Notes: generated by a model not told the origin, from the letters alone. A stretch of 59,468 bases of DNA from an uncultured Ruminococcus sp. (GCA_902778145.1 CACYWW010000006.1:1-59468), one strand, 5' to 3'. Counted from the first letter of the stretch, positions 23,456-34,135 are shown. Made by a program: numbers and translations.

Positions 23456-23824
23456 ATGATTCAACAGCAGTCACTGATGAAGGTGGCGGACAATACCGGC
23501 GCAAAAGAGTTAATGTGCATCCGTGTTCTGGGCGGTACGGGCAGAAGATATGCAAATATCGGAGACGTGGTCGTCGCTTCGGTCAAGAAAGCGGCTCCCA
23601 ACGGTACCGTTAAGAAGGGTGAGGTCGTCAAGGCCGTCATCGTCAGATCAAGACACGGTTTGAAGCGCGCCGACGGTTCGACCATAAAGTTTGACGAAAA
23701 CGCAGCCGTCATCATAAAAGAAGATAAAACGCCGAGAGGCACCCGTATATTCGGCCCGGTAGCAAGAGAGCTTCGTGAGAAGGATTACCTCAAGATACTC
23801 TCCCTCGCTCCCGAGGTACTGTAA
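23456..23824 (+). CDS. rplN: 50S ribosomal protein L14
   Basis: 122 residues, the canonical length, starting [18 protein letters not shown]. The ATG at 23456 follows AAGGAGG; an in-frame ATG 33 bases upstream lies before that site and is rejected. Confidence 0.98.
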   Translation: MIQQQSLMKVADNTGAKELMCIRVLGGTGRRYANIGDVVVASVKKAAPNGTVKKGEVVKAVIVRSRHGLKRADGSTIKFDENAAVIIKEDKTPRGTRIFGPVARELREKDYLKILSLAPEVL

Positions 23825-23835
23825 GGAGGTAGACC

Positions 23836-24177
23836 ATGGAAAAGAAACTCCATATCAAAAAAGGTGACAAGGTCATCGTTATCTCCGGCGCAAGCAAGGG
23901 TGTCATAGGCAACGTAGTTGAGGTCTCCCGTGAAGAGGGCAAAGTCATAGTTGAGAAGGCTCACATGATCAGCAAGCACGTAAAGCCCAGAAAACAGGGC
24001 GAGAGCGGACAGATCGTCAACGTTGAAGGCGCCATCTACGCCGACAAGGTAATGCTCTACTGCGACAAATGCGGCAAGGGCGTCCGTGTAAAGACCGTCG
24101 TCGAGACCGTTGAAAAAGACGGCAAGACGGTAAAGAACAAGATCCGCACCTGCGCAAAGTGCGGTGCGAAGCTGTAA
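23836..24177 (+). CDS. rplX: 50S ribosomal protein L24 with a zinc-ribbon-like C-terminus
   Basis: 113 residues. The N-terminal KOW motif (KGDKVIVISGASKG) is typical. The C-terminal half has two C-x-x-C pairs (YCDKCGKG and RTCAKCGAK), as in several clostridial L24 proteins, suggesting bound zinc. Confidence 0.96.
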   Translation: MEKKLHIKKGDKVIVISGASKGVIGNVVEVSREEGKVIVEKAHMISKHVKPRKQGESGQIVNVEGAIYADKVMLYCDKCGKGVRVKTVVETVEKDGKTVKNKIRTCAKCGAKL

Positions 24178-24191
24178 GGAGGTAACAGGTC

Positions 24192-24734
24192 ATGTCAAGA
24201 CTCAGAGACTTATACAAGAACGATGTTGCCCCGCAGCTGATGAAGAAATTCGCATACAAGTCCCCGATGCAGATCCCGAAGTTCGACAAGATCGTCGTCA
24301 ACGTAGGCTGCGGAGACGCCAAGGACAACACGAAGGTCATCGATAACGTTATCGACGAGATAACCCAGATCACCGGTCAGAAAGCCGTCCCCACGTATGC
24401 AAAGAAATCCGTCGCTAACTTCAAGCTCCGTGAGGGCATGAAGATAGGCGTCAAGGTAACTCTCCGCGGTGAGACCATGTATGAATTCATGGACAGACTG
24501 TTCAACTTCGGTCTTCCCCGTGTTCGTGACTTCAAGGGCATCAACCCGAACGCCTTTGACGGCCGCGGCAACTACTCCCTCGGACTCAAGGAACAGCTTA
24601 TATTCCCCGAGATCGAGTACGACAAGATCGACAAGATCAGAGGCATGGACATAGTGTTCGTCACTACCGCTCATACCGATGAAGAAGCAAAAGAGCTGCT
24701 CACCCTTATGGGCGCGCCCTTTGCAAAGGAGTAA
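24192..24734 (+). CDS. rplE: 50S ribosomal protein L5
   Basis: 180 residues. Conserved segments [11 protein letters not shown] and [20 protein letters not shown] are present. L5 binds 5S rRNA. Confidence 0.98.
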   Translation: MSRLRDLYKNDVAPQLMKKFAYKSPMQIPKFDKIVVNVGCGDAKDNTKVIDNVIDEITQITGQKAVPTYAKKSVANFKLREGMKIGVKVTLRGETMYEFMDRLFNFGLPRVRDFKGINPNAFDGRGNYSLGLKEQLIFPEIEYDKIDKIRGMDIVFVTTAHTDEEAKELLTLMGAPFAKE

Positions 24735-24749
24735 GGAGGATAAATCAAA

Positions 24750-24935
24750 ATGGCAAAAACATCCATGAAGAACAAGCAGCAGCTTCGTCAGAAGTATTCC
24801 ACCCGTGAATACAACAGATGCAAGATCTGCGGCCGTCCTCACGCTTATCTCCGTAAATACGGTATCTGCCGTATTTGCTTCCGTGAGCTTGCCTACAAGG
24901 GACAGATCCCCGGCGTAAAGAAAGCAAGCTGGTAA
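24750..24935 (+). CDS. rpsN: 30S ribosomal protein S14, zinc-binding type
   Basis: 61 residues, the short zinc-containing form. Four cysteines are present in C-K-I-C-G-R-P and C-R-I-C-F-R-E. No longer zinc-free copy is in this window. Confidence 0.97.
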   Translation: MAKTSMKNKQQLRQKYSTREYNRCKICGRPHAYLRKYGICRICFRELAYKGQIPGVKKASW

Positions 24936-24997
24936 AATATCAAACAAAAAACTCCGTCTTGTGACAGGAAGCCCGGGGCTTAACCGGCGCAAGACAA

Positions 24998-25014
24998 GCC
25001 GCGGAAAACGCGGC
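24998..25014 (+). other. Hairpin in the rpsN-rpsH spacer
   Basis: GCCGCG and CGCGGC pair around GAAAA in a 116-base spacer. No T-run; function unknown. Confidence 0.4.
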
Positions 25015-25051
25015 AGCAAATAATATAATTGCCGAATGGAGGAGCAATAAA

Positions 25052-25450
25052 ATGCAAATGTCTGATGTTATAGCGGATATGCTCACACGCATAAGAAACG
25101 CAAATAACGCAAAGCACGACACGGTCGACATTCCCGCGTCGAACATGAAGAAAGCAATCGCCGACATACTCGTTGACGAGGGCTACATCAAGAATGTACA
25201 GATCATCGAAGACAACAAACAGGGCGTTATCAGAGTCACTCTGAAGTACGGTCCCGGCAAGACGAAGATCCTGCAGGGCCTCCGCAGAGTTTCCAAGCCC
25301 GGTCTGCGTATCTACGCCAACAGCAAGGATATGCCGAGAGTCATGAACGGACTCGGCATTGCGATCGTCTCCACGTCGAAGGGCATCATGACCGACAAAC
25401 AGGCAAGAGCCAACAACATCGGCGGCGAAGTACTCGCGTTCGTGTGGTAA
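25052..25450 (+). CDS. rpsH: 30S ribosomal protein S8
   Basis: 132 residues. The C-terminal [20 protein letters not shown] segment is diagnostic. S8 is a primary 16S rRNA binder and, in other bacteria, the repressor of the spc operon. Confidence 0.98.
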   Translation: MQMSDVIADMLTRIRNANNAKHDTVDIPASNMKKAIADILVDEGYIKNVQIIEDNKQGVIRVTLKYGPGKTKILQGLRRVSKPGLRIYANSKDMPRVMNGLGIAIVSTSKGIMTDKQARANNIGGEVLAFVW

Positions 25451-25463
25451 GGAGGTATATGCT

Positions 25464-26003
25464 ATGTCAAGAATAGGCAGAATGCCCGTTATCATACCTG
25501 CCGGCGTCACGGTAGATATCGAAGAGAACAACAAGGTCACGGTCAAAGGTCCCAAGGGTACGCTCGTATCCACACTGTGCCCGCTGATGACTCTTGAAAA
25601 AGAAGCCAACGTGATCCACGTAAAGCGCCCCGACGATGAAAAGGAAACGAGATCCCTGCACGGTCTTACCCGCGCACTGCTCGAGAACATGATCGTAGGC
25701 GTGACACACGGATATTCCAAGACACTTGAGATCGTAGGCGTCGGTTACAAAGCCGCGAAGACCGGCAAGACGCTCGATCTTACGCTCGGTCACTCCCACC
25801 CCGTAAAGTTCGAGGAGACCGACACGATAAAGTTTGAGGTTCCCAACCCCAACACCGTCGTGGTTTCCGGCATAAGCAAGCAGGAAGTCGGTCAGGTGGC
25901 TGCGGAGATCAGGGCTAAACGTCCTCCGGAGCCTTATCACGGCAAAGGCGTCAAGTATACGGATGAGATCGTCCGCAGAAAGACTCCGAAGACCGGTAAA
26001 TAA
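25464..26003 (+). CDS. rplF: 50S ribosomal protein L6
   Basis: 179 residues with the duplicated L6 fold. The C-terminal signature RAKRPPEPYHGKGVKY is intact. Confidence 0.98.
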   Translation: MSRIGRMPVIIPAGVTVDIEENNKVTVKGPKGTLVSTLCPLMTLEKEANVIHVKRPDDEKETRSLHGLTRALLENMIVGVTHGYSKTLEIVGVGYKAAKTGKTLDLTLGHSHPVKFEETDTIKFEVPNPNTVVVSGISKQEVGQVAAEIRAKRPPEPYHGKGVKYTDEIVRRKTPKTGK

Positions 26004-26021
26004 TGAAAGGAGCGGACTGAA

Positions 26022-26381
26022 ATGGTATCGAGAAAAGACAGTAACCAGCAGCGTCTCAAGAGACGCAAGAGAGTCAGAGGCAAGATATCCGGAACGACGG
26101 AAAGACCTCGTCTCTGCGTATACCGTTCACTGGCTAACATCAGTGCTCAGATCATTGATGACAGCAACGGTACAACGCTCGTATCCGCCTCCACTTATGA
26201 GGCCGGATTCACAGGCAACGGCGGCAACAAGGAAGCCGCGAAAGAGATCGGCAAGAAGCTTGCCGAAAGAGCAGCCGAAAAGGGAATCACCGAAGTCGTT
26301 TTCGACAGAAGCGGATATATCTATCACGGCCGTGTACAGGAACTTGCTGAGGGTGCCCGCGAGGGCGGCCTGAAGTTCTGA
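26022..26381 (+). CDS. rplR: 50S ribosomal protein L18
   Basis: 119 residues. [20 protein letters not shown] and the closing [11 protein letters not shown] are typical. It binds 5S rRNA next to L5. Confidence 0.97.
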   Translation: MVSRKDSNQQRLKRRKRVRGKISGTTERPRLCVYRSLANISAQIIDDSNGTTLVSASTYEAGFTGNGGNKEAAKEIGKKLAERAAEKGITEVVFDRSGYIYHGRVQELAEGAREGGLKF

Positions 26382-26391
26382 GGAGGGTAAT

Positions 26392-26898
26392 ATGGCACAA
26401 CAGAGAATAAATCCTAATTCACTTGAACTCCAGGAAAGACTCGTCAAGATCAACCGCGTATCAAAGACGGTCAAAGGCGGACGTATCCAGAGATTCACCG
26501 CGATCATGGTCGTCGGTGACGGAGCCGGCCACGTCGGCTACGGTCTCGGCAAGGCTGCAGAGGTCCCCGAAGCTATCAGAAAGAGCATCGAGGATGCGAA
26601 AAAGAACCTTATCACCGTTTCGATGAACGGTACCACCATCCCCCACGAGGTCATCGGTGAGTTCGGCGCCGGCAGAGTTCTGCTGAAACCGGCATCCGAA
26701 GGTACCGGCGTTATCGCCGGCGGTTACGTAAGAGCGGTCATAGACATGGTCGGTATCAAGGATATCAGAGCCAAGTGCCTGCGCTCCAACAACCCCGGAA
26801 ACGTCGTCAAAGCCACGTTCGAGGGCCTGAAGTCTCTTCGCACCATAGAGGAAGTTGCCGCTATGAGAGGCAAAGAAGTTTCTCAGATAAAGAAATAA
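26392..26898 (+). CDS. rpsE: 30S ribosomal protein S5
   Basis: 168 residues. The double-stranded RNA-binding domain is marked by [19 protein letters not shown], and the C-terminal half by [18 protein letters not shown]5 lies at the mRNA entry and fidelity centre. Confidence 0.98.
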   Translation: MAQQRINPNSLELQERLVKINRVSKTVKGGRIQRFTAIMVVGDGAGHVGYGLGKAAEVPEAIRKSIEDAKKNLITVSMNGTTIPHEVIGEFGAGRVLLKPASEGTGVIAGGYVRAVIDMVGIKDIRAKCLRSNNPGNVVKATFEGLKSLRTIEEVAAMRGKEVSQIKK

Positions 26899-26912
26899 GG
26901 AGGACTTCGGAA

Positions 26913-27089
26913 ATGATTAAAGTAACACTCGTAAAGAGCCTTATAGCCTGCAAACCGAACCAGAAGGCGACCGCCGCCTCCCTCGGTCTGCGCAAGATCG
27001 GTGATAACTTCACCGCTGAAAAGACTGCTGTTTTAGACGGCAAACTGAACGTGATCTCACATCTCGTCAAAGTTGAGACTGTTGACTGA
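26913..27089 (+). CDS. rpmD: 50S ribosomal protein L30
   Basis: 58 residues starting MIKVTLVKSLIACKPNQ. The start follows AAGGAGG. A longer frame upstream reads through rpsE in another phase and is not real. Confidence 0.96.
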   Translation: MIKVTLVKSLIACKPNQKATAASLGLRKIGDNFTAEKTAVLDGKLNVISHLVKVETVD

Positions 27090-27122
27090 GAACACGGAAT
27101 TTGAGTATAAGGAGGAAACACA

Positions 27123-27566
27123 ATGAAGCTCCATGAACTTTCTCCCGCGGAAGGATCTGCTGTCGCGAAGTATCGCAAGGGCAGAGGACCCGGTTCGGGA
27201 AACGGCAAAACGGCAGGAAAAGGTCATAAGGGACAGAATGCCAGATCCGGCGGCGGTGTAAGACCCGGATTTGAAGGCGGTCAGTTCCCGCTTTACAGAC
27301 GTCATCCCAAAAGAGGATTCAAGAACCACTTCGCAAAGCATTACGCCACGGTCAACGTCGGCAGACTCGAAGTATTTGAGAACGGTTCCGTTATCAATCT
27401 TGAAGCTCTTATCGAGGCCGGTATCGTAACGAAGCCCCTTGACGGACTCAAGGTGCTCGGCGACGGCACTCTGACCAAGAATTTAACCGTTGAAGCGGCG
27501 ATCTTCTCCGCCCAGGCAAAGGAAAAGATTGAGGCTGCCGGTGGAAAGACCGAGGTCACCGAATAA
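27123..27566 (+). CDS. rplO: 50S ribosomal protein L15
   Basis: 147 residues. The Gly/Arg-rich N-terminal extension ([20 protein letters not shown]) is typical. Its stop codon overlaps the secY start by one base. Confidence 0.97.
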   Translation: MKLHELSPAEGSAVAKYRKGRGPGSGNGKTAGKGHKGQNARSGGGVRPGFEGGQFPLYRRHPKRGFKNHFAKHYATVNVGRLEVFENGSVINLEALIEAGIVTKPLDGLKVLGDGTLTKNLTVEAAIFSAQAKEKIEAAGGKTEVTE

Positions 27567-28981
27567 TGTTTAAAACCTTGCGCGACGCCTGGAACGTACC
27601 GGATCTCAGAAAGAAGATACTCTTCACTCTGTTCATCATAATCCTGTACCGTCTGGGCTCAGTCATACCGGTCCCGTTCGCCGATCCTGCCATCATGCAG
27701 AGCGCGGTGAACGCGGCGGGCAACTCCCTGCTGACGTACTTCACCTTCATAGCCGGTGAATCGTTCTCGCAGGCAACGCTGTTTGCGCTTTCCATCTCCC
27801 CGTACATCACCGCGTCCATAGTCGTCCAGCTGCTTTGCGTCGCAATACCGAAGTGGCAGGAATGGCAGAAGGAAGACGGCGAAGAGGGCAGAAGAAAGCT
27901 CGATAAGATCACCCGTTATATGACGGTCGGTCTGTCGCTCATCACGGCTTTCGGATACTATCAGTATCTGAGATCCAACAACGCCATAGTAAGCGTCAAC
28001 CTCTTCTCGAACGCCACTCTCAACAGATGGGCGGTCGCGATAGTTATGATAGCCTGCTACTGCGCCGGCGCCTGCCTGATCATGTGGCTTGGCGAAAAGA
28101 TAGACAATTTCGGTATAGGCAACGGCATCTCGATCATACTCTTCATCAATATCCTTTCGGGTATTCCGAGAATGATCCAGACGTTCTACCTCAGAAACCG
28201 TCATCCCGAACAGATGGGTCTCACGAACGTGAAGACGATGCCCCTGTGGCTGTTCATAATCGTCGGCGCACTCGTGCTGATCTTCTTCCTCGCGGCTATA
28301 ACCTTCATAGTCCATATGACTGAGGCGGAACGCCGCATCAAAGTATCCTACGCAAAGCGCATCCAGGGCAGAAAGATGTACGGCGGTCAGGATTCCGATC
28401 TTCCGATAAAGCTGAACATGTCCGGCGTTATGCCGATCATCTTCGCACAGTCGATCGTATCCATCCCCGCTACGATAGCTCTTATCGCCCCCGGTAAGGC
28501 TCCCGTATATGATGCCGAAGGCGTCATGACGCAGCCGGGCAACTGGTGGTACAACTTCACCAACAACGTGTTCTCATACACGAGCCCGCTTTATATGATC
28601 GTATTCTTCATACTGATCATCGCGTTCGCATACTTCTACATCGCGATCTCGTTCGATCCGACCGAGATTGCGAACAACCTCAAAAAGAACGGCGGATTTG
28701 TGCTCGGACTTCGTCCCGGCGCACCTACCGCAAGCTTCATAAAGAGAGTTACAAACCGCATCACGCTGCTGGGCGCGCTGTTCCTCAGCCTTGTTGCCAT
28801 CATCCCGCTGATCATCAACGCGACGATGGGCAACAGCCTCGGTATAGTCGCATTCGGCGGTACGTCGATACTGATCGTCGTCGGTGTCGCGCTTGAGACG
28901 GTCCGCGAGCTTGAGGCTCAGCTTACCACTTATCGCCGCCCCGGTTCTGCCGGCGGTATCTTCCGCGGTAAGAGGAAATAA
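27566..28981 (+). CDS. secY: Protein translocase subunit SecY
   Basis: 471 residues with ten predicted membrane helices. The cytoplasmic loop with ERRIKVSYAKR, the plug region and the final TYRRPGSAGGIFRGKRK match SecY. It forms the export channel used by the many lipoproteins encoded in this window. It is coupled to rplO through TAATG. Confidence 0.97.
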   Translation: MFKTLRDAWNVPDLRKKILFTLFIIILYRLGSVIPVPFADPAIMQSAVNAAGNSLLTYFTFIAGESFSQATLFALSISPYITASIVVQLLCVAIPKWQEWQKEDGEEGRRKLDKITRYMTVGLSLITAFGYYQYLRSNNAIVSVNLFSNATLNRWAVAIVMIACYCAGACLIMWLGEKIDNFGIGNGISIILFINILSGIPRMIQTFYLRNRHPEQMGLTNVKTMPLWLFIIVGALVLIFFLAAITFIVHMTEAERRIKVSYAKRIQGRKMYGGQDSDLPIKLNMSGVMPIIFAQSIVSIPATIALIAPGKAPVYDAEGVMTQPGNWWYNFTNNVFSYTSPLYMIVFFILIIAFAYFYIAISFDPTEIANNLKKNGGFVLGLRPGAPTASFIKRVTNRITLLGALFLSLVAIIPLIINATMGNSLGIVAFGGTSILIVVGVALETVRELEAQLTTYRRPGSAGGIFRGKRK

Positions 28982-28992
28982 GGGGTCAGCCC

Positions 28993-29637
28993 ATGAAGAT
29001 CATCTTTCTCGGAGCGCCGGGAGCGGGCAAGGGTACGCAGTCTGAGATCGTTTCGGCTCAGTACGGTATCCCCGCGATATCAACGGGCGCGATAATCAGA
29101 GAGGCGATAGCAAAAGGCACTGAAATGGGTCTTGCCGCAAAGGTCTTCACGGAAAACGGAGAGCTTGTTCCTGATGATGTCGTTATCGGCATCATCAAGG
29201 AACGTTTATCCGAGGATGACTGCAAAAACGGCTTCATACTTGACGGATTTCCCCGCACGGTCACTCAGGCGGAAGCGCTTGACGCGATGGGCGTGGATAT
29301 AGATCTCGTCATTTCCATCGAAGTGGCTGATAAAGATATTGTCAAGAGGATGAGCGGCCGCCGCGTCTGCGCGAACTGCGGAGCCTCCTACCATATCGTC
29401 TACAAGCCCTCTGCAAAGAAGACAAAGTGTGAGAAATGCGGTAAGAGACTGAGCATACGCTCGGACGACAAGCCCGAGGTAGTGCTCGAGAGGCTCAGCG
29501 TTTATCATGAACGCACAGAGCCGCTCAAAGACTTCTATAAGAATAAAGGCAAATGCGTTGAAGTTCAGGGTCAGGAGATCCTTGACGATACGACCGCACT
29601 TGTCAGACAGCAGCTTGAAAAAGCTTTCGGCAAATAA
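28993..29637 (+). CDS. adk: Adenylate kinase, zinc-LID type
   Basis: 214 residues. The P-loop GAPGAGKGTQ is at residues 7-16, the lid hinge DGFPRT near residue 84, and the lid contains C-A-N-C and C-E-K-C, which should bind zinc as in Gram-positive enzymes. It converts ATP and AMP to two ADP. Confidence 0.97.
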   Translation: MKIIFLGAPGAGKGTQSEIVSAQYGIPAISTGAIIREAIAKGTEMGLAAKVFTENGELVPDDVVIGIIKERLSEDDCKNGFILDGFPRTVTQAEALDAMGVDIDLVISIEVADKDIVKRMSGRRVCANCGASYHIVYKPSAKKTKCEKCGKRLSIRSDDKPEVVLERLSVYHERTEPLKDFYKNKGKCVEVQGQEILDDTTALVRQQLEKAFGK

Positions 29638-29640
29638 TAT

Positions 29641-30393
29641 ATGATACAAATCAAAGGTGAAAACGCAATAGCGGTAATGCGCATCGCCGGCAGGATAACC
29701 GGTGAGGCGATATATCTCGGCGGCGAAGCCGTAAAGGACGGAGTCAGCACGAAGCACATCGATGACATAATACGTCATCACATTGAGAAATGCGGCGCGA
29801 CGCCTTCGTTCCTCGGCTACGGCGGTTTCCCCGGCAGCGCGTGTATAAGCATAAACGATGAGGTCATCCACGGCATCCCGTCCAAGGACAGGATAATCCG
29901 CGACGGCGACATCGTGAGCATAGACGTGGGCGCGAAATACCGCGGCTATAACGGAGACAGCTGCTGCACGTTCATGTGCGGCAACGTCAGTGAAGAGGCT
30001 AAGCGCCTGATAGCTGCAACGGAGAGATCGTTTTATCTCGGAGCCGCGAAAGCGGTCGCCGGGAACAGGCTCGGAGATATCGGCTCTGCGATACAGGAAT
30101 ACGCCGAGTCACAGGGATACGGTGTGGTCCGTCAGTACGTCGGTCACGGCGTGGGACGCGATCTGCACGAGGATCCCGAGGTACCGAATTTCGGCCGTGC
30201 GGGTCACGGTCTGAGGCTTTACAGAAACATGACGATAGCGATCGAACCGATGATCACGGAAGGCTCTTACGACGTAAAGGTCGGACGTGACGGATGGCTC
30301 GTTAAGACTGTCGACGGCAAACTGTCGAGCCACTATGAGCACACCGTGCTCATCACCGACGGCGAGCCCGAACTGCTTACGAAGATCTCCTGA
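29641..30393 (+). CDS. map: Methionine aminopeptidase, type I
   Basis: 250 residues. The metal ligands are recognisable in SIDVGAKYRGYNGD (two Asp), GHGVGRDLHEDP (His), AIEPMI (Glu) and SHYEHTVLIT (Glu). It removes the initiator methionine. It starts three bases after adk; the ribosome binding site is poor, which suggests coupling to adk translation. Confidence 0.97.
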   Translation: MIQIKGENAIAVMRIAGRITGEAIYLGGEAVKDGVSTKHIDDIIRHHIEKCGATPSFLGYGGFPGSACISINDEVIHGIPSKDRIIRDGDIVSIDVGAKYRGYNGDSCCTFMCGNVSEEAKRLIAATERSFYLGAAKAVAGNRLGDIGSAIQEYAESQGYGVVRQYVGHGVGRDLHEDPEVPNFGRAGHGLRLYRNMTIAIEPMITEGSYDVKVGRDGWLVKTVDGKLSSHYEHTVLITDGEPELLTKIS

Positions 30394-30395
30394 AA

Positions 30396-30716
30396 ATGAA
30401 GATCTGGAAACCGCTTCAGAGACTCCTCTCGAGAGGAGCTGCCAAACGGGAAAGGGAGGACCTGACCGGACAGATAGCCCGGTCGGTATCCGGCAGGGAC
30501 GAGGGTACGCTGTACGTCATCGCCGGCAAGGAGGACGGTATCTACGTTACCGTCTGCGACGGCGAAAGGCGCACGGTATCCGTGCCGAAAAGAAAGAACG
30601 TGAGGCACCTGATGATGACGGGACGGCGCGTACCGGACGGGTTTATAGCCCGCGGCGTGCTGACCGCGACGGATGAGCAGATACGCTCGTTCCTTCACGG
30701 GTGCGATGAGATTTGA
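30396..30716 (+). CDS. KOW/L14e-like RNA-binding protein of the map-infA interval
   Basis: 106 residues. After a basic N-terminus (about 1-24), the central segment (GRDEGTLYVIAGKEDGIYVTVCDG followed by PKRKNVRHL) matches the KOW-domain proteins resembling eukaryotic L14e/L6e that are found between map and infA in many Clostridia. A role near the ribosome is inferred from this position. It starts three bases after map. Confidence 0.75.
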   Translation: MKIWKPLQRLLSRGAAKREREDLTGQIARSVSGRDEGTLYVIAGKEDGIYVTVCDGERRTVSVPKRKNVRHLMMTGRRVPDGFIARGVLTATDEQIRSFLHGCDEI

Positions 30717-30748
30717 TCATTTATATGTTACTATAAGGAGGAACAGAT

Positions 30749-30967
30749 TTGCCGAAAGACGATGTCGTCGAATTTGACGGTCAGGTGATCGAAGCGCTGC
30801 CGAACGCGACCTTCAGGGTCAGACTTACGAACGGACACATGGTGACCGCGAGTATATCCGGCAGGCTGAGATTGAACAGCATAAAAGTACTGGTGGGCGA
30901 CAAGGTCCATGTGGAGGTCTCGATCTATGACCTTTCCAAGGGACGCATCACCTGGAGATCGAAATAA
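30749..30967 (+). CDS. infA: Translation initiation factor IF-1
   Basis: 72 residues, the exact family length, with the OB-fold pattern ATFRVRLTNGHMVTASISGR. Translation starts at TTG (30749) after AAGGAGG. Confidence 0.97.
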   Translation: MPKDDVVEFDGQVIEALPNATFRVRLTNGHMVTASISGRLRLNSIKVLVGDKVHVEVSIYDLSKGRITWRSK

Positions 30968-31004
30968 ACATAGATCAAAAATCTGAAAGGACAGGTAATA
31001 CAAA

Positions 31005-31118
31005 GTGAAAGTTAAACCTTCCGTTAAAAAGATCTGCGAAAAGTGCAAGATCATAAAAAGAAAAGGCCGCGTTATGGTCATATGCGAAAACCCGAAGCAT
31101 AAGCAGAGACAGGGTTAA
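31005..31118 (+). CDS. rpmJ: 50S ribosomal protein L36
   Basis: 37 residues starting at GTG (31005), reading [20 protein letters not shown]. The zinc ligands C-E-K-C, then Cys and His in ICENPKH, are intact. AAGGACAGG lies upstream. Confidence 0.96.
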   Translation: MKVKPSVKKICEKCKIIKRKGRVMVICENPKHKQRQG

Positions 31119-31139
31119 ATTACAGGAGGAACGGATTAA

Positions 31140-31508
31140 ATGGCACGTATAGCTGGTGTTGACATACCCAACGCAAAAAGAGTTGAGATCGGCCTTACCT
31201 ATATATTCGGCATAGGCAGAACCACCTCAAACCAAATACTTGCAAAAACCGGCATTGACCCCGACACAAGATGCAAAGATCTCACCGAAGAAGAGATCGC
31301 GAAGCTCCGTGAAGAGATCGAGAACCATCATCAGGTGGAAGGCGATCTCCGCCGTGAAGTAGCTCTCAACATAAAGAGACTCACCGAGATCGGCTGCTAC
31401 AGAGGCGTCAGACACAGAAAGGGTCTTCCCGTCAGAGGTCAGAGGACCAAAACGAACGCAAGAACGAGAAAAGGCCGCGCAAAGACGGTTGCGAACAAGA
31501 AGAAATAA
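31140..31508 (+). CDS. rpsM: 30S ribosomal protein S13
   Basis: 122 residues. The helix-two-turn-helix start ([20 protein letters not shown]) and the basic tail [13 protein letters not shown] are typical. It contacts the 50S subunit and the P-site tRNA. Confidence 0.98.
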   Translation: MARIAGVDIPNAKRVEIGLTYIFGIGRTTSNQILAKTGIDPDTRCKDLTEEEIAKLREEIENHHQVEGDLRREVALNIKRLTEIGCYRGVRHRKGLPVRGQRTKTNARTRKGRAKTVANKKK

Positions 31509-31524
31509 GGAGTGAGATGCAAGT

Positions 31525-31926
31525 ATGGCAAAAGTAGTTAAAAGTAAGAAGGTAACGAAGAAGCGCCGTGAACGCAAGAATATCCCGAACGGTGCCGCGC
31601 ACGTACATTCGACCTTCAATAATACGATAGTTACCATCACAGACAGAGCCGGTAATACCGTCTCGTGGGCATCCGCCGGCGAGCTTGGTTATAAGGGCAG
31701 CAGAAAGGCAACTCCTTACGCTGCACAGATGACCGCTGAGGCTGCCGCGAAGGTGGCGATAGACCACGGCATGAAGACGATCGACGTCTACGTCAAGGGT
31801 CCCGGTCAGGGCAAAGAAGCTGCGATACGCGCACTCCAGACCGCAGGTCTTCAGATAGAGTGGCTGCGTGACGTAACGCCCATACCTCACAACGGATGCC
31901 GTCCTCCCAAGAGAAGACGCGTTTAA
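31525..31926 (+). CDS. rpsK: 30S ribosomal protein S11
   Basis: 133 residues. [18 protein letters not shown] and the closing [11 protein letters not shown] are diagnostic. Confidence 0.98.
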   Translation: MAKVVKSKKVTKKRRERKNIPNGAAHVHSTFNNTIVTITDRAGNTVSWASAGELGYKGSRKATPYAAQMTAEAAAKVAIDHGMKTIDVYVKGPGQGKEAAIRALQTAGLQIEWLRDVTPIPHNGCRPPKRRRV

Positions 31927-31947
31927 TTAACAAGGAGGAAACTGAAA

Positions 31948-32550
31948 ATGGCAAAGAATAATACGCCTGTTGCAAAGCGCTGCAAGGCACTTGGCATATC
32001 TCCCGCTGTTCTCGGCTACAACAAGAAGAACACGAACCGCAACAGCCAGAACAAGATGAAAAAGAAACAGAGTGAATACGGACTTCAGCTCGTTGAGAAG
32101 CAGAAAGTCAAATTCATCTACGGAATACTCGAGAAACAGTTCCATATCTACTACAACAAGGTTTCCAAGATGCCCGGTAAGACCGGTGAGAACCTCCTCA
32201 CCTATATCGAGCGCCGTCTTGACAACGTTGTTTTCCGCCTCGGTCTGGCAGCTACCCGCCGTGAAGCGCGTCAGCTCGTCAACCACGGTCATTTCACCGT
32301 CAACGGCAAGAAGGTAAACATCCCCTCTTACATCGTCAACGTAGGTGATGAGATCGAAGTCAAGGAAAGCAGCCGCACCTCTGTTGTCTTCACGAGACTG
32401 AACGAAGCGGATATGCTCATAACCGAGACACCCGCGTGGCTCGAACGCGATAAAGAAGCCTTCAAGGGCAAAGTCCTCAGACTTCCCCTGCGCGAAGACA
32501 TCGACTTCCCTGTGGAAGAGCACCTTATCGTCGAGCTTTATTCGAAGTAA
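31948..32550 (+). CDS. rpsD: 30S ribosomal protein S4
   Basis: 200 residues. The S4 RNA-binding domain ([19 protein letters not shown]) is clear. The N-terminal region lacks the four-cysteine zinc site seen in some S4 proteins. In other bacteria S4 represses the alpha operon. A 111-base spacer without a clear promoter separates it from rpoA. Confidence 0.97.
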   Translation: MAKNNTPVAKRCKALGISPAVLGYNKKNTNRNSQNKMKKKQSEYGLQLVEKQKVKFIYGILEKQFHIYYNKVSKMPGKTGENLLTYIERRLDNVVFRLGLAATRREARQLVNHGHFTVNGKKVNIPSYIVNVGDEIEVKESSRTSVVFTRLNEADMLITETPAWLERDKEAFKGKVLRLPLREDIDFPVEEHLIVELYSK

Positions 32551-32661
32551 TAAAGACCTCCCGCCGGCACGGTACGCTGCGGGGAGCCGCAACGCCGCGC
32601 CATTATGTAAACTATCAGATAACCCAATGTTTACTTTACTGTTATTTAGGAGGTATGCTAT

Positions 32662-33618
32662 ATGTTAGAAATCCAAAAACCGCAGATCTCTTTGCCCGAG
32701 AGCGGAGACGACAGGATCGGAACGTTCATCGTAGAGCCGCTTGAGAGAGGCTATGCGACGACGCTGGGCAACTCGCTGCGCAGAGTTCTGATGAGCTCGC
32801 TGCCGGGCGTTGCGCCGATATATATAAAGATCAGAGACGTCATCCACGAGATCTCGACCATCCCCGGAGTGAAAGAGGATGTTTGCGAGATAGTGCTGAA
32901 CGTGAAGGGTATAATCGCAAAGCTTTTCGTCGAAGGTCAGAAGACCGTGATGATAAGCGCTACCGGTCCCTGTGAGATAAAGGCCGGCGACATCACGCCC
33001 GACTCCGATATCGAGATCCTCAATCCCGATCTGCACATCTGCACGCTTTCCGAGAACACGAGCTTCTTCATGGAGATCACATTCGACCACGGCAGAGGAT
33101 ACGTCCCGCAGGACAAGAACAAAGAGATCAACGCGACTCAGCAGCTCGGCGTCATATATACCGACTCCATCTACACGCCCGTAAAGAGCGTAAACTTCAC
33201 ACCGGAGAGCATCCGTGTGGGCAATTCCGGAGTCACGGACTATGACCGGCTCACGCTGAATGTGGAGACAAACGGCACAATATCCGCAAAGGAAGCGGTG
33301 TCGCTTGCCGCCAAGATTCTCAACGAGCATCTCAACCTGTTCGTCAATTTGTCTGACGAAGCAAGGAACGCGGAGATCATGGTAGACAGCAAGGAAACTC
33401 AGAGAGACAAGATCCTTGAGATGACCATTGAGGAACTTGACATGTCGGTCAGAAGCTTCAACTGTCTGAAGCGTGCCGACATCCATACCGTAGAGGATCT
33501 GACAAACAGGACAGAAGAAGATATGATCAAGGTGAGAAACCTCGGCAAGAAGTCTCTTGAAGAGGTTATCGCCAAACTGAACGAGCTCGGACTCAGTCTC
33601 AAGAAGACCGAGGAATGA
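32662..33618 (+). CDS. rpoA: RNA polymerase alpha subunit
   Basis: 318 residues. The N-terminal dimerisation domain ([20 protein letters not shown]) and the C-terminal domain ([19 protein letters not shown]...[12 protein letters not shown]) that contacts UP elements and activators are both complete. A TTAGGAGG site precedes the ATG. Confidence 0.98.
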   Translation: MLEIQKPQISLPESGDDRIGTFIVEPLERGYATTLGNSLRRVLMSSLPGVAPIYIKIRDVIHEISTIPGVKEDVCEIVLNVKGIIAKLFVEGQKTVMISATGPCEIKAGDITPDSDIEILNPDLHICTLSENTSFFMEITFDHGRGYVPQDKNKEINATQQLGVIYTDSIYTPVKSVNFTPESIRVGNSGVTDYDRLTLNVETNGTISAKEAVSLAAKILNEHLNLFVNLSDEARNAEIMVDSKETQRDKILEMTIEELDMSVRSFNCLKRADIHTVEDLTNRTEEDMIKVRNLGKKSLEEVIAKLNELGLSLKKTEE

Positions 33619-33641
33619 GCGATATAAGGAGGATAATCTAA

Positions 33642-34028
33642 ATGCCCGGCACAAGAAAGTTAGGCAGACCTACCGCTCACAGAATGCTCATGCTCCGCGG
33701 CATGGTCACTCTGCTGATCGAAAACGGCCAGATTGAAACAACACTTACCCGCGCTAAAGAGGTAGCACCTCTTGCCGAGAAAATGATAACTTTAGGCAAA
33801 AAGAATACGCTTGCGTCACGCCGTGCCGCATACGAATTCCTGACGAAGGAATCCGCCGTATTCAAGCTCTTCGACGAGATGGCTCCGTTCTTTGCGGATC
33901 GTACCGGCGGCTACACCGCCGTGTATAAGCTCGGACCCCGCCGCGGTGACGGCGCGGAGATGGCTCTCGTGAAATTCGTAGGCTACGAGAAGAAGGAAGC
34001 CCCGAAGGACGAGAAGAAGGATAAGTAA
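33642..34028 (+). CDS. rplQ: 50S ribosomal protein L17
   Basis: 128 residues. KLGRPTAHRMLMLRGMVTLL is the family start. The C-terminus carries an extra Lys/Glu/Asp-rich tail. It closes the ribosomal cluster before a terminator. Confidence 0.97.
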   Translation: MPGTRKLGRPTAHRMLMLRGMVTLLIENGQIETTLTRAKEVAPLAEKMITLGKKNTLASRRAAYEFLTKESAVFKLFDEMAPFFADRTGGYTAVYKLGPRRGDGAEMALVKFVGYEKKEAPKDEKKDK

Positions 34029-34040
34029 TATATAACCCGG

Positions 34041-34073
34041 AAAAGACCGCATCTTCAAAGTGCGGTCTTTTTT
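34041..34073 (+). terminator. Rho-independent terminator of the ribosomal cluster
   Basis: AAGACCGCA and TGCGGTCTT form a perfect nine-pair stem followed by TTTTTT. Confidence 0.9.
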
Positions 34074-34135
34074 GACGCCTTTGCCGCCGTATCTGCGGCG
34101 ATCCGCAAAAAAAGAAGAAACGCCGGGCTGAAAAC

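Noticed and set aside
31948-32550. Zinc-binding S4
   Set aside because: The N-terminus lacks the four-cysteine pattern.
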